Below the pieces are notes generated by a model. The model was not told the origin of the DNA and searched no databases. It was given only the letters and a program-made list of their open reading frames with translations. From Peribacillus loiseleuriae (GTDB taxonomy: Bacteria; Bacillota; Bacilli; Bacillales; DSM-1321): a stretch of 64,000 nucleotides of DNA. Made by a program: the position numbers and the translations under genes. Below, in pieces: positions 9,841 through 17,940 of this stretch (position 1 is the stretch's first letter; each line of letters begins with the position of its first letter). The stretch lies in NCBI RefSeq assembly GCF_001183985.1, contig NZ_LFZW01000001.1, positions 2,047,783 through 2,111,782 of the forward strand, written 5' to 3'.

Positions 9841-9875
9841 TACCCTCCAGATCACTTAGCTGGAGGGTATTTTTG
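9841..9875 (+). terminator. Rho-independent terminator
   Basis: TACCCTCCAG and CTGGAGGGTA form a ten-base stem with a nine-base loop, followed by five T. It lies 130 bases after the carbonic anhydrase gene. Confidence 0.85.
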
Positions 9876-9894
9876 TAGGCTCATAGATACATTG

Positions 9895-9950
9895 AATTCC
9901 GATAAAGATGATTATGTAAACTCTTCTTAATAAAATAAGAGGAGTTTTTT
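9895..9950. repeat. Family R3 repeat, second half (copy 3)
   Basis: GATGATTATGTAAACTCTTC, a short spacer and AATAAGAGGAGTTTTTTA match the distal half of the repeat at 3588-3708. Confidence 0.55.
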
Positions 9951-9957
9951 ACTTATT

Positions 9958-10146
9958 CAATTAAAGGGCGCAACTGTGGAGGATCACAGGTAGAAAATGA
10001 TCAAACTTTTTTATAAAAGAATGATTCAATTGAAAATAGAAAGATCGTGTTTTGATCAATCTTTTTTCAAAACACGATCTTTCTATATGTTCGTTTATCA
10101 AGGTAATTGATATCAATTTGATCAAACTTCATTCTAAAGCAATAGC
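9958..10146. repeat. Dispersed intergenic repeat, family R1 (copy 1)
   Basis: About 185 bases: a head AAAGGGCGCAACTG, GATCAAACTTTTTTATAAAA, a central hairpin AAAGATCGTGTTTTGATC with CAAAACACGATCTTT, and a tail ATCAAACTTCATTCTAAAGC. Head, hairpin and tail recur at 39765, 44305, 56322 and other places. The loop keeps GATCAA...TTTTTTCAAAA while the stem sequence drifts with compensating changes. Confidence 0.75.
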
Positions 10147-10287
10147 TTAGGCTATAAAAGCATGCTTATAACGAGGTTTATCTCTTAATGGTCTAGAGTT
10201 TTGTGTCACTCGACAATAATCAATCATTTCATCCCCGAAACCTGTAAAGAATCCCTCCAAAATTTCACCAATATAGATACATAAACA
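10147..10287 (-). pseudogene. Remnant of an unknown coding sequence
   Basis: The minus strand has a start-less open frame whose last residues read GFGDEMIDYCRVTQNSRPLR and KPRYKHAFIA before TAA at 10147-10149. The composition looks protein-like and ends just at the R1 repeat. No family recognised; there is no start codon with an RBS. It may be the tail of a plasmid-borne gene lost next to the replicon. Confidence 0.3.
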
Positions 10288-10438
10288 GGATCATATTAAA
10301 AATAAATTTACTATATCTGTTTCAATATGAATTAATAATAAAATTCCCACCCCTCATATCCCTATTTGTGGAAAAAAAGAATGTTTATTGTAAATTATCG
10401 GGTATAAATATGCTTTTCTCCGTTGTTTTTTCTTTATT

Positions 10439-10684
10439 ATCCCATTTATGTAGTGAAATCGTCCCGTCTATGTAGCTATAAGATCCCTCTTATGTACTTA
10501 TTAAATCCCGGATTTGTATTGATTTATCCCGTTTATGTAAGTTCTTATCCCTAAAAAGTAGTTTAATAGAGCTTATACTACTTGCTATCACTATCTTCTT
10601 CTATGTCCTAAACAATAAAACAAAATAAAACAAAAAAAACATATAAATAATATAAACATGCTCTACCAAATCCCGTATAAGTAG
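10439..10684 (+). other. Iteron array, plasmid replication origin
   Basis: Direct repeats with consensus ATCCCGTTTATGTAG start at 10439, 10461, 10483, 10505, 10526 and 10547, a spacing of 22, 22, 22, 21 and 21 bases (two helical turns). A further copy lies at 10670. They stand immediately upstream of the Rep_3 initiator gene in AT-rich DNA. Rep binding to such iterons starts replication and represses rep. Confidence 0.85.
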
Positions 10685-10775
10685 TTATATTACAGTTTCA
10701 TAACTTCTCTTGTTTATTCTAGTTATTTTTAAGTGTATTCGTTACACATATTACTATGTGAGAGGAGGATTAGAT

Positions 10776-12101
10776 ATGACCAGCCATATACCAGAACAGT
10801 TAACTTTGGATGAAGAACTTTTTCAAGCGGATATAAAACCTTATTATTGGGTGAATCAATCAAATAATCTTATTAACCTCACTCAAGACCTAACATTAAC
10901 AGAGCGGCGGCTTGTCTATTCCTTAATCGCTTTAGTTCAACCAGATGATCATGATTTTAAAACCTACATAATTTCCATAAAAGACTTAGCAGATTTAATA
11001 GGTTTAAAGGGAAATAGTTTTCATGAGCGAGTTGAGTCCGCAATAGATGGACTGATGAAAAAACAAATTATTTTACAAACTGGAGAAGGTAAACATAGTA
11101 TTGTTGATAAAATTCAGTGGGTACAAAGGGCAACCTATATAAATGGATCAGGATAAGTAAGAATCAAGTTATCTGACGACTTAGCAGCATATTTACTTAG
11201 ACTAAACAGCTATACAAAATACAGGCTTATGAATGTATTAAGACTTACTAGTGATTATTCTTGGAGAATATACGAACTTCTAAAAGAAGATGAGTGGAAA
11301 TCTAGAAAAGTCACTTTCGGTAATACTCATTGGAAATCTTATCGAATTTTAAAAGTCGAAGAATTAAGACGTATCTTGAATATTCCTGATAATAAACTAA
11401 CAACTATGAGTAATTTTCCAGCTCGGGTAATGGATATAGCAAAAAAAGAATTAAACGACAAAACAGACCTATATATTGATTATGATGTTCATAAGAAGGC
11501 TGGAAGACGTATTGACAGTTTTATATTTTACATAAATCAAAACGATAAAAATAAAAATTATAATATTGACTCTGTAGCCAACGATATACAAAGCATTTTT
11601 TATCAGTTGATCCGAAATGGAATACGCCGAGAAAAAGCAATGAGTATTATTAATGAGTATCATATTGAATATTTAGAAGCGAATCTTCGTTATGTTTTAA
11701 ATTTAGGTACTGTTGACAATTTGGCCGGTTATTTAGTAAAAGCAATTTCAGAAGGCTTTGCTGATTATAATGGTCCTATTAAAAAGGAAGAATCAGAGCC
11801 ACTTCATGATTTATTTTTGAAAAATGTAGATCAACGTTTGAAACAGGTGACGGATAAAGATAATCATTATTTAAATGAAACGGTCAATTCCTTTATACAA
11901 AAGCTTCAATTTAATCCCGAATATGATATTAAACAGCTTAAATTAGAACGTGAACAAGCTTTATATAATGTCTTTGAAATGATTGATAAAGAGCGGAGGA
12001 AAAAGGATCATCCACCATTACTTGAAGATGGTATAACTCATCCTACTGCTAAAGAATTATTTAAATCATGGCAACTAGATAAAGAAATTACTATTTATTA
12101 G
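10776..12101 (+). pseudogene. Rep_3-family plasmid replication initiator with an internal stop
   Basis: The start at 10776 follows AGAGGAGG. The N-terminal winged-helix domain includes NLTQDLTLTERRLVYSLIAL. The frame meets TAA at 11154-11156 and then continues in the same frame with VRIKLSDDLAAYLLRLNSYT, MNVLRLTSDYSWRIYELLKE and the second winged helix, to a stop at 12101. A single nonsense substitution therefore splits an otherwise complete protein of about 441 residues. A downstream ATG at 11229 lacks a good RBS. I infer an inactive replicon left in the chromosome or in a larger plasmid with another origin. Confidence 0.85.
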
Positions 12102-12205
12102 CATCTGAGGATTCTAAATCTCTAAAAGTTATTTCGTATAAGATTCAGGTAATAAAATCTTAAACTGAAACGGCAACGTTAGAGCAATAAGAAATATTCG
12201 AAACT

Positions 12206-12385
12206 TTAGCGGCGGCGATGCTCGACTAAATCGATTGCTCCCTAATACCACATGGGTCAAACCAAATCCAAAAATCGAACCTGTGATCAACGGTTTCATG
12301 TATCTATTGTTCTGCAATTGAATCCTGTAGTTGTTACAGCTGTTCCAAGAACTGCCGGGATTAATCCTTCTCGTACGTTATCCAT
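12206..12385 (-). pseudogene. Small Bacillus protein, double-frameshifted
   Basis: Minus-strand translation from the ATG at 12385 gives MDNVREGLIPAVLGTAVTTT, then a second frame gives MKPLITGSIFGFGLTHVVLG, then a third gives IDLVEHRRR and TAA (12206-12208). Joined, they resemble a roughly 60-residue membrane-associated protein found widely in Bacillus and often misannotated as asparagine synthase. Two small indels destroy the gene. The family link is from memory of the pattern. Confidence 0.55.
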
Positions 12386-12430
12386 AAAACACGCCTCTCG
12401 TTAGTTGCTAAGATTTGATCTTATTTTTTG

Positions 12431-12494
12431 TTGAAGCTGAATTTTTTAATGAATTCAAGCTTACTATTGGTCAATTGACTGGGCATAAATAAAA
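12431..12494 (+). pseudogene. Internal-deletion relic of the gene at 37082-37600
   Basis: GAAGCTGAATTTTTTAATGA and ATTCAAGCTTACTA are followed directly by TTGGTCAATTGACTGGGC and ATAAATAA. These segments match 37443-37475 and 37575-37600 almost exactly, with the middle missing. It is a short footprint of a second copy of that gene beside the iteron replicon. Confidence 0.7.
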
Positions 12495-12600
12495 GTGAAT
12501 GGTGTTGATAGACAGCGTTTTTCTTATTGGGTTACACCAATGGTGGGGATTGGGACTAAAACTTAACTGCGAAAGTCGAGTATTATATTAAAGTTTGATA

Positions 12601-12643
12601 AAACAGCTTGCTAATCATGAAATAATGCAAGCTGTTTTTATTT
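12601..12643 (+). terminator. Rho-independent terminator
   Basis: AAACAGCTTGC and GCAAGCTGTTT form an 11-base stem followed by a T-rich run. No intact gene lies directly upstream, so it is probably left over from a lost gene. Confidence 0.8.
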
Positions 12644-12701
12644 AACAGTTAGTGTAAAATTGAGATAAGAAATATAGGTCGAAGCATAGAGGTGAAATTA
12701 G

Positions 12702-13430
12702 ATGTTTGAACAAATAAATAGGAAAAAAGAGAGCTTAGATACCTTACGACCATTGCCAAAGTATACGTTAAAGAGTTTACGTGAAAAGCTATTGCTTGAA
12801 TGGACATATAATACCAACGCTATTGAAGGTAATACATTAACAATGAACGAAACAAAGGTTGTGTTAGAAGGGATTACTGTCGGCGGTAAAACGATGCGAG
12901 AGCATTTAGAAGTCATTAATCATCGAGATGCGATTGCGTATGTTGAAGACATTGTGCAAAAAGGGGAGCAACTAACAGAATGGCAAATAAAAAATCTCCA
13001 TCGACTAGTTTTAAAAGGTATTGATGATGATTACACAGGTGTGTATCGTGACCAACAAGTGTTTATTGCTGGAGCAAAGCATACACCTCCAGCACCTTAT
13101 TTAATCAAGGAACAAATGGAACAGTTGATGAAGTGGTATGACATCGAGGCACAAAAGTTACATCCAGTGGAACGAGGAGCTATGTTACATGCAATATTCG
13201 TTGGTATCCATCCGTTCATTGATGGGAATGGGCGTACATCTCGACTTCTTTTAAATTTAGAATTGATGAAAGCAGGTTTTCCTGCAGTTGTTATTAAAGT
13301 TGAAAACCGATTAGCTTATTATGAAGCATTAGATAAATCTCATACAACAAAGGATTATCGTGATTTCATACAGTTGATCGCAAAAGAAGTAGAAGATTCA
13401 CTAAATCTTTATTTAAGTGCTATTTCTTAA
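12702..13430 (+). CDS. Fic-domain protein (probable AMP-transferase)
   Basis: 242 residues, a compact Fic protein. The catalytic loop HPFIDGNGRTSR (170-181) is complete, including the histidine base, the metal-binding Asp and both Asn/Arg positions. Fic enzymes transfer AMP or another phosphate group from a nucleotide to a hydroxyl of a target protein. The self-inhibitory helix TNAIEGN (38-44) fits the S/T-xxx-E-G/N rule and is N-terminal, so it is a class II Fic whose antitoxin helix is built in. RBS GAGGTGAAA precedes the ATG. The gene is monocistronic with its own terminator. The target protein is unknown; a role in stress or as a toxin is inference. Confidence 0.92.
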   Translation: MFEQINRKKESLDTLRPLPKYTLKSLREKLLLEWTYNTNAIEGNTLTMNETKVVLEGITVGGKTMREHLEVINHRDAIAYVEDIVQKGEQLTEWQIKNLHRLVLKGIDDDYTGVYRDQQVFIAGAKHTPPAPYLIKEQMEQLMKWYDIEAQKLHPVERGAMLHAIFVGIHPFIDGNGRTSRLLLNLELMKAGFPAVVIKVENRLAYYEALDKSHTTKDYRDFIQLIAKEVEDSLNLYLSAIS

Positions 13431-13456
13431 GATAATTGAGGTGTTTATTGGAAGTG

Positions 13457-13503
13457 AAAGCCTTGATTTTTCTACGTTAAGAGAAAAATCAAGGCTTTAT
13501 TTA
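13457..13503 (+). terminator. Terminator of the fic gene
   Basis: AAAGCCTTGATTTTTCT pairs perfectly with AGAAAAATCAAGGCTTT across a seven-base loop, followed by ATTTATAT. Confidence 0.88.
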
Positions 13504-13534
13504 TATCCAAATTGGGAGTAGTTTAATCAAGGTT

Positions 13535-13572
13535 ATTAGCATCATTTTAATCAAACTTTATTACAAAGCTAC
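13535..13572. repeat. Family R1 repeat, tail fragment
   Basis: ATCAAACTTTATTACAAAGC and TACAATTTT match the tail of the R1 repeat at 39765-39947. Head and hairpin are absent. Confidence 0.55.
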
Positions 13573-13709
13573 AATTTTGACAGTTTACTTTGCCACTGGT
13601 TGCACGAACGCTGGTACTACCCCTAATAGGGGATGAACCGAAATCCATCCCCTATCAAATAGCATTTTTAAATCCGAATCAAAAATATTCGAAAAAATTT
13701 AAAAAATAA

Positions 13710-13738
13710 TTGACAACCACTTTAAAAAGTTTTATAGT
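13710..13738 (+). promoter_or_regulatory. SigmaA promoter of the GntR regulator array
   Basis: TTGACA at 13710-13715, a 17-base spacer, then TATAGT at 13733-13738. The -10 box lies inside a weak copy of the operator (13724-13744). This is the only clear sigmaA promoter before the regulator, so a transcript would run through the whole repeat array. Confidence 0.75.
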
Positions 13739-14395
13739 TATATCAACTTCTCTAAAAGAGAAGACGCTTACATGATATTATGATTTATTTTTGGCAATAA
13801 ACACCAAGTGGAAGTCGTTTTAGACTTTATTATTTTACTCTAACTTGTTATAACGTTATATCCTTTTGGTATGAGGTATTTTTAAGAGAGATCAAACAAA
13901 TATTAGGTTTAAAGCTTAGTTAAGCCAAAAATTATACCTCAACTTGTTATAACGTTATATCAACTTCTCTAAAAGAGAAGACGCTTACATGATATTATGA
14001 TTTATTTTTGGCAATAAACACCAAGTGGAAGTCGTTTTAGACTTTATTATTTTACTCTAACTTGTTATAACGTTATATCAACTTCTCTAAAAGAGAAGAC
14101 GCTTACATGATATTATGATTTATTTTTGGCAATAAACACCAAGTGGAAGTCGTTTTAGACTTTATTATTTTACTCTAACTTGTTATAACGTTATATCCTT
14201 TTGGTATGAGGTATTTTTAAGAGAGATCAAACAAATATTAGGTTTAAAGCCTAGTTAAGCCAAAAATTATACCTCAACTTGTTATAACGTTATATCCTTT
14301 TGGTATGAGGTATTTTTAAGAGAGATCAAACAAATATTAGGTTTAAAGCCTAGTTAAGCCAAAAATTATACCTCAACTTGTTATAACGTTATATC
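13724..14395 (+). repeat. Tandem operator array, units A-B-A-A-B-B
   Basis: Six identical copies of TTGTTATAACGTTATATC end units at 13862, 13961, 14079, 14197, 14296 and 14395; a degenerate seventh copy overlaps the -10 box. Spacings between copies are 99, 118, 118, 99 and 99 bases. Unit A (118 bp) begins CAACTTCTCTAAAAGAGAAG, a perfect dyad. Unit B (99 bp) begins CTTTTGGTATGAGGTA and ends ATTATACCTC, which can pair. Copies are nearly identical (one T/C change in B1), so the expansion is recent or gene-converted. The core TATAACGTTATA is a perfect palindrome, as expected for a GntR dimer. Confidence 0.9.
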
Positions 14396-14424
14396 AACTA
14401 CTTTTAATCGGATAGGTGAATGCT

Positions 14425-15174
14425 GTGAAACGTAACATAGACAAGGATTCGAAGGTGCCTTTGCACTTTCAGATCTATGAGGAAATTAGGGGAAAAATAG
14501 AAAATGAACAATTGCTTGCCGGTGACATGCTGTTGTCTGAGATAGAACTACAGAATCTATACGGAGTCAGCAGAATTACCGTCAGACGAGCCATGCAAGA
14601 TTTAGAGAACGAAGGATTTGTAAAAAAATCGCAGGGAAAAGGAACGATCGTATGCACCCCGAAACATAGGTATGATCTTAAGCGGCTCACTAGTTTTAGT
14701 GAAGATATAACAAAACTTGGCGAAATTTCAAGCTCCATTATCCGGGAGTTCAACATTATAAAGGCCGATTTCAAGGTTGCTCAATCATTAAATATCTTAG
14801 AAGGAGATGAAGTGTATTATTTGGAACGAATCCGGTTATGTGGTGATTCCATCGTAGGTTTGCATAAGGCGTATATCAGAATGTCCAATGAGTTTACTCT
14901 AGATCCATCAGAGTTCAATGAAAAGACCTCATTATATGACACATTGAATAAGAAAGGAATCCTATTTAAATACGCCGATGAAGTTTTAGAAGCGAAAACA
15001 CCGGACAATAAGCTGAAGAAGATTCTGGAGATGAAAGATAGCATCCCTATATTCTATAAAGAACGCGTAATGTATGATACATCTGGAATACCTATCGAAT
15101 ATGTAAAAATGTATTACCGTTCAGATGTTTATCAATATAAAGTAACCCTTGATGTATTCGATGACAATGAATAA
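14425..15174 (+). CDS. GntR-family (HutC subfamily, UTRA) regulator of the PTS island
   Basis: About 249 residues. Residues 1-70 form the winged helix (SKVPLHFQIYEEIRGKIE, SEIELQNLYGVSRITVRRAMQDLENEGFVKK), and from about residue 90 a UTRA effector domain follows. The UTRA domain usually senses a phosphorylated sugar or related metabolite made by the pathway it controls. The GTG at 14425 has AGGTG seven bases upstream; a GTG at 14416 in the same frame is possible. The operator array lies immediately upstream and its palindrome recurs before the EIIBC gene, so it is probably autoregulated and controls both units. A decayed paralogue lies at 17575-17940. Confidence 0.9.
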   Translation: MKRNIDKDSKVPLHFQIYEEIRGKIENEQLLAGDMLLSEIELQNLYGVSRITVRRAMQDLENEGFVKKSQGKGTIVCTPKHRYDLKRLTSFSEDITKLGEISSSIIREFNIIKADFKVAQSLNILEGDEVYYLERIRLCGDSIVGLHKAYIRMSNEFTLDPSEFNEKTSLYDTLNKKGILFKYADEVLEAKTPDNKLKKILEMKDSIPIFYKERVMYDTSGIPIEYVKMYYRSDVYQYKVTLDVFDDNE

Positions 15175-15289
15175 GGAGATTTGTTCTTCAAACCTGTAGG
15201 ACAAATATCCACAGCGGATGGCTATTTGTACATTATTCGTAACAAGGTTTGTGTAAATAGCCTAATAGTCGAGAAGGAGACGGTTTTAT

Positions 15290-16276
15290 ATGATTCAGGC
15301 AGCAGAAAGTGTTAGAAAGCTTTTGCCTACAGACGTTCAATCATTATTTGATGATATTGTTGAACAAAAAGTATTGGGCGCAAGTAATCACATTTCCATG
15401 ATCGGTGACATGATTGAATCGATTGCATTGGACGGAAAACAAAATAAATGTAACGTCAGAGAAATTATAGAAAAAATTCAATCTGTCAGCCAATTTTTTA
15501 TCAAAACAAGAGGTGAAGCAAGTCAGGCGGTTAGCAATGCCATCTTGCTGATGATAAACAACCTGGAAGGTCATTCAGGCAAATCAATCAATGAAGCTGT
15601 TGAAAAAATCATTAACCAAAAGAATGGTTACCTTGAATATAACAAAGAAGCCACATTAAAAGTTATTGACTACTCTAATTCTGCCGTCAAAGACATGAAA
15701 AATATTTTGGTTTATGATTACTCAAGTACTGTCGATAAACTTTTGAAAAGAATAGGCGAAAATGAGCAAACCTATACCATTTATATTCCCGAAAGTCGCA
15801 TTATTGATGGTGGACTTCCTTATGTGAAAGTCTGCCAGGAAGCAGGTCATCAAATTAAGTTTTTCCCGGATGCTGCTTTGATGTATTACCTCAAAGAATG
15901 CGATGTCGCGCTAATGGGAGCGGAAACGTTCTTCCCGGATGGGACAGGCTTTAATACAACTGGCTCTGATATCGTTGGTTTAGTTTGTGACTATTATAAA
16001 ATTCCATTGTATTTTATAACCCCTTTAATTAAATTGGATATTCGCCCGATTTATGGATATAAGAAAGTGTTAGTTGTCCAAGAATTAGAGAAGAAATTAA
16101 CCGAAGATTGGCCGGATCAAAATCTTGTGGATAATATAGATTTTAAGGCTCCTGAATTACTTGGGGTAACACCTAAGCATATCACAGGGTTTATTACAGA
16201 AGAGGGAATTATCCCAGCAGATCAAATGTTCAATGTCAGCATGAATTACTATAAAAAGTTAGGAGGAGTGATTTAA
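15290..16276 (+). CDS. eIF2B alpha/beta/delta-like protein (sugar-phosphate isomerase superfamily)
   Basis: 328 residues. A helical N-terminal third is followed by a Rossmann-like domain with GGLPYVKVCQEAGHQIKFFP and CDVALMGAETFFPDGTGFNTTGSDIVG. This domain is shared by eIF2B regulatory subunits, archaeal ribose-1,5-bisphosphate isomerase and MtnA. The isomerases have GAD and NKIGT here; this protein has GAE and NTTGS, so the catalytic aspartate position is a glutamate. It may be a changed isomerase or a ligand-binding regulator. RBS AAGGAGA precedes the ATG. The stop overlaps the next start (TAATG), so it is translationally coupled to the BtpA-family gene. Confidence 0.82.
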   Translation: MIQAAESVRKLLPTDVQSLFDDIVEQKVLGASNHISMIGDMIESIALDGKQNKCNVREIIEKIQSVSQFFIKTRGEASQAVSNAILLMINNLEGHSGKSINEAVEKIINQKNGYLEYNKEATLKVIDYSNSAVKDMKNILVYDYSSTVDKLLKRIGENEQTYTIYIPESRIIDGGLPYVKVCQEAGHQIKFFPDAALMYYLKECDVALMGAETFFPDGTGFNTTGSDIVGLVCDYYKIPLYFITPLIKLDIRPIYGYKKVLVVQELEKKLTEDWPDQNLVDNIDFKAPELLGVTPKHITGFITEEGIIPADQMFNVSMNYYKKLGGVI

Positions 16277-17082
16277 TGGCAACGTTCAAACCAAATTGTA
16301 CCGTTTTATCGATGATTCAGCCGCCACCGCTTCCGGGAAGTTATCGACACACTGATCAAACAATTGATGAGATTGTGTATAATTCTTTAAAAGAAACCGA
16401 GATGGTGCAGGAAAATGGCTTTGATGGAATCATTATTCAAAATATGAATGATATGCCGATTAAGCAGCATGCTGAGCCAGAAGCAATTGCCTATATGACT
16501 AGAATTGCTTATGAAATTAGAAAAGAATTTCCTAACTTAACAATGGGTATTTTGATGAACTGGGATGGCGTTGCCGGATTATCTGTCGCCGATGCGGTGG
16601 GTGCAGACTTTGTAAGGGTGGAACATCTTTTTACCGGAGCGAATGTAACGAGCGCCGGTATTCTTGAAGCGCAATGCGTTGATATTGCCAAACTTAGAAA
16701 AAGAACCAGAACCAAAGTGCCGGTTTATGCCGATGTATACGAAGTCCATGGCGTGCCGCTAGGCCGTAAACCAATTGAAAATGCCGCATGGGAGGCTGTT
16801 CACGAGGCATTTGCAGATGGACTATTTATCGCAGGAAATAGCCCGGCTGAAAGCATTGAAATGATTGAAAAGATAAGAACCAAATTGCCTGATACTCCTA
16901 TCTTCTTAGGCGGCGGAGCAACTGGAGATAACATTTATGAGCTGCTAAAATACTATGATGGCGTTTCGGTGGCCACATGGGTCAAAAAAGGCGATATGAA
17001 AAATCCAATTGATCCTGAACGATCTCGCATTTTTATGGAAGAAGCGAACAAGGCGAAGGAATTTCGAAATAACAAACAATAA
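16276..17082 (+). CDS. BtpA/SgcQ-family TIM-barrel protein
   Basis: 268 residues. The sequence fits the BtpA/SgcQ family: TVLSMIQPPPLPGSYR near the start, NGFDGIIIQNMNDMP, GADFVRVEHLFTGANVT, VPVYADVYEVHG and a C-terminal FLGGGATGDNIYELL loop typical of phosphate-binding TIM barrels. E. coli SgcQ lies in a PTS-linked sugar gene cluster, and this gene too is in a PTS island; the reaction is not established. An RBS (AGGAGTG) lies in the end of the upstream gene. A second, disrupted copy lies at 18763-19565 with the same partner, so the pair works together. Confidence 0.88.
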   Translation: MATFKPNCTVLSMIQPPPLPGSYRHTDQTIDEIVYNSLKETEMVQENGFDGIIIQNMNDMPIKQHAEPEAIAYMTRIAYEIRKEFPNLTMGILMNWDGVAGLSVADAVGADFVRVEHLFTGANVTSAGILEAQCVDIAKLRKRTRTKVPVYADVYEVHGVPLGRKPIENAAWEAVHEAFADGLFIAGNSPAESIEMIEKIRTKLPDTPIFLGGGATGDNIYELLKYYDGVSVATWVKKGDMKNPIDPERSRIFMEEANKAKEFRNNKQ

Positions 17083-17245
17083 ATTTTGAGGCCTGACCCT
17101 CACTGCACTATAGCGTTACTGCATTGGTGGTCAGGCTATATAAGGGTATATATAATTTGAGTACCAGAGATGTTGGCGGAATATATTCGACGTTAAGCAG
17201 CCTTTATTCGTATGAAGTAAAAGTAAAAAGAAAAGGAGAAAAATT

Positions 17246-17512
17246 ATGGTTGAAAAACAATATAAGGTTATTGAAGAAACAGGAATTCATGCTCGCCCCG
17301 CAACTGTTTTAGTACAGGCTGCTGGAAAATTTGATTCAAGTATTCAGCTTGAATATAACGAAAAGAGAGTAAATTTAAAATCGATCATGGGCGTTATGGC
17401 TCTAGGAATCGGCCAAGGTGCAGAAATCAAAATTATTGTTGAAGGTACCGATGAAAAAGAAGCATTACAAAGCATAGAAGAAACTTTAACGATGGAAGGT
17501 CTAGCGGTATAA
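17246..17512 (+). CDS. HPr-family phosphocarrier protein (copy 1)
   Basis: 88 residues, full length for HPr. H15 in TGIHARPAT accepts phosphate from enzyme I. S46 in NLKSIMGVM is the HPr-kinase site of Firmicutes, so carbon-catabolite control is retained. The start follows AAAGGAGA. It lies in a gap after the BtpA-family gene and before a decayed duplicate region. It is similar in length and motifs to the HPr at 24759 but clearly diverged, so the island has two HPr genes in addition to any housekeeping ptsH. Confidence 0.93.
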   Translation: MVEKQYKVIEETGIHARPATVLVQAAGKFDSSIQLEYNEKRVNLKSIMGVMALGIGQGAEIKIIVEGTDEKEALQSIEETLTMEGLAV

Positions 17513-17574
17513 TGCGTTCTTTTACTGATAGAACACGGTTATTATTTTCATGCATTTTTATATTCTTTTCCTGA

Positions 17575-17940
17575 TTCTGGTGGATATGTCGAGAGGGTTC
17601 GAGGTAAGGGAAGCTTTGTAAAAGGACCAAAGAGACATGAACTAAATAAACTAACTAGTTTTAGTGAAGATGTATAAAGGTATGGTGAAATTTCCCGTTC
17701 TGTTATTCGTGACTTCAAAGTCATGCCAGCTAGCCATAGGTTAGCTCAATTCTTTCAAATTCCAGAAGGGGGGATGTTTATTATCTTGAAAGACTCCGTA
17801 TGAGTGGTCGTTTCATTGCTGGATTGCATAAAGCCTATATAAAGAAAAGTGATGCGTTGGTACTTGATGGTTCAGAGTTTGATGAAACAACATCACTTTA
17901 TGAAACCTTAAGAAATAAGGGAGTAGATATAAATTTTGCT
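17575..17940 (+). pseudogene. Decayed GntR/UTRA regulator (second copy)
   Basis: Translation gives VRGKGSFVKGPKRHELNKLT, SFSEDV then an in-frame TAA where copy 1 continues, then RYGEISRSVIRDFKV, a frameshift near 17770, YYLERLRMSGRFIAGLHKAY and GSEFDETTSLYETLRNKGVD. This parallels the regulator at 14425-15174 from its wing onward. The DNA-binding helices and the C-terminus are missing. It runs straight into the eIF2B-like pseudogene, so an internal deletion fused the two. Confidence 0.8.

Noticed and set aside
12698..12916. Minus-strand frame opposite the fic start
   Set aside because: Shadow of the Fic coding sequence; no RBS.
13724..14395. CRISPR-like array
   Set aside because: The conserved 18-21 base motif is evenly spread, but the intervening DNA is itself repeated as only two unit types, and spacing is about 100-118 bases. 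No cas genes. It is an operator array.
17124..17312. Small frame before the first HPr gene
   Set aside because: It overlaps the HPr start in another frame and has no recognisable sequence.
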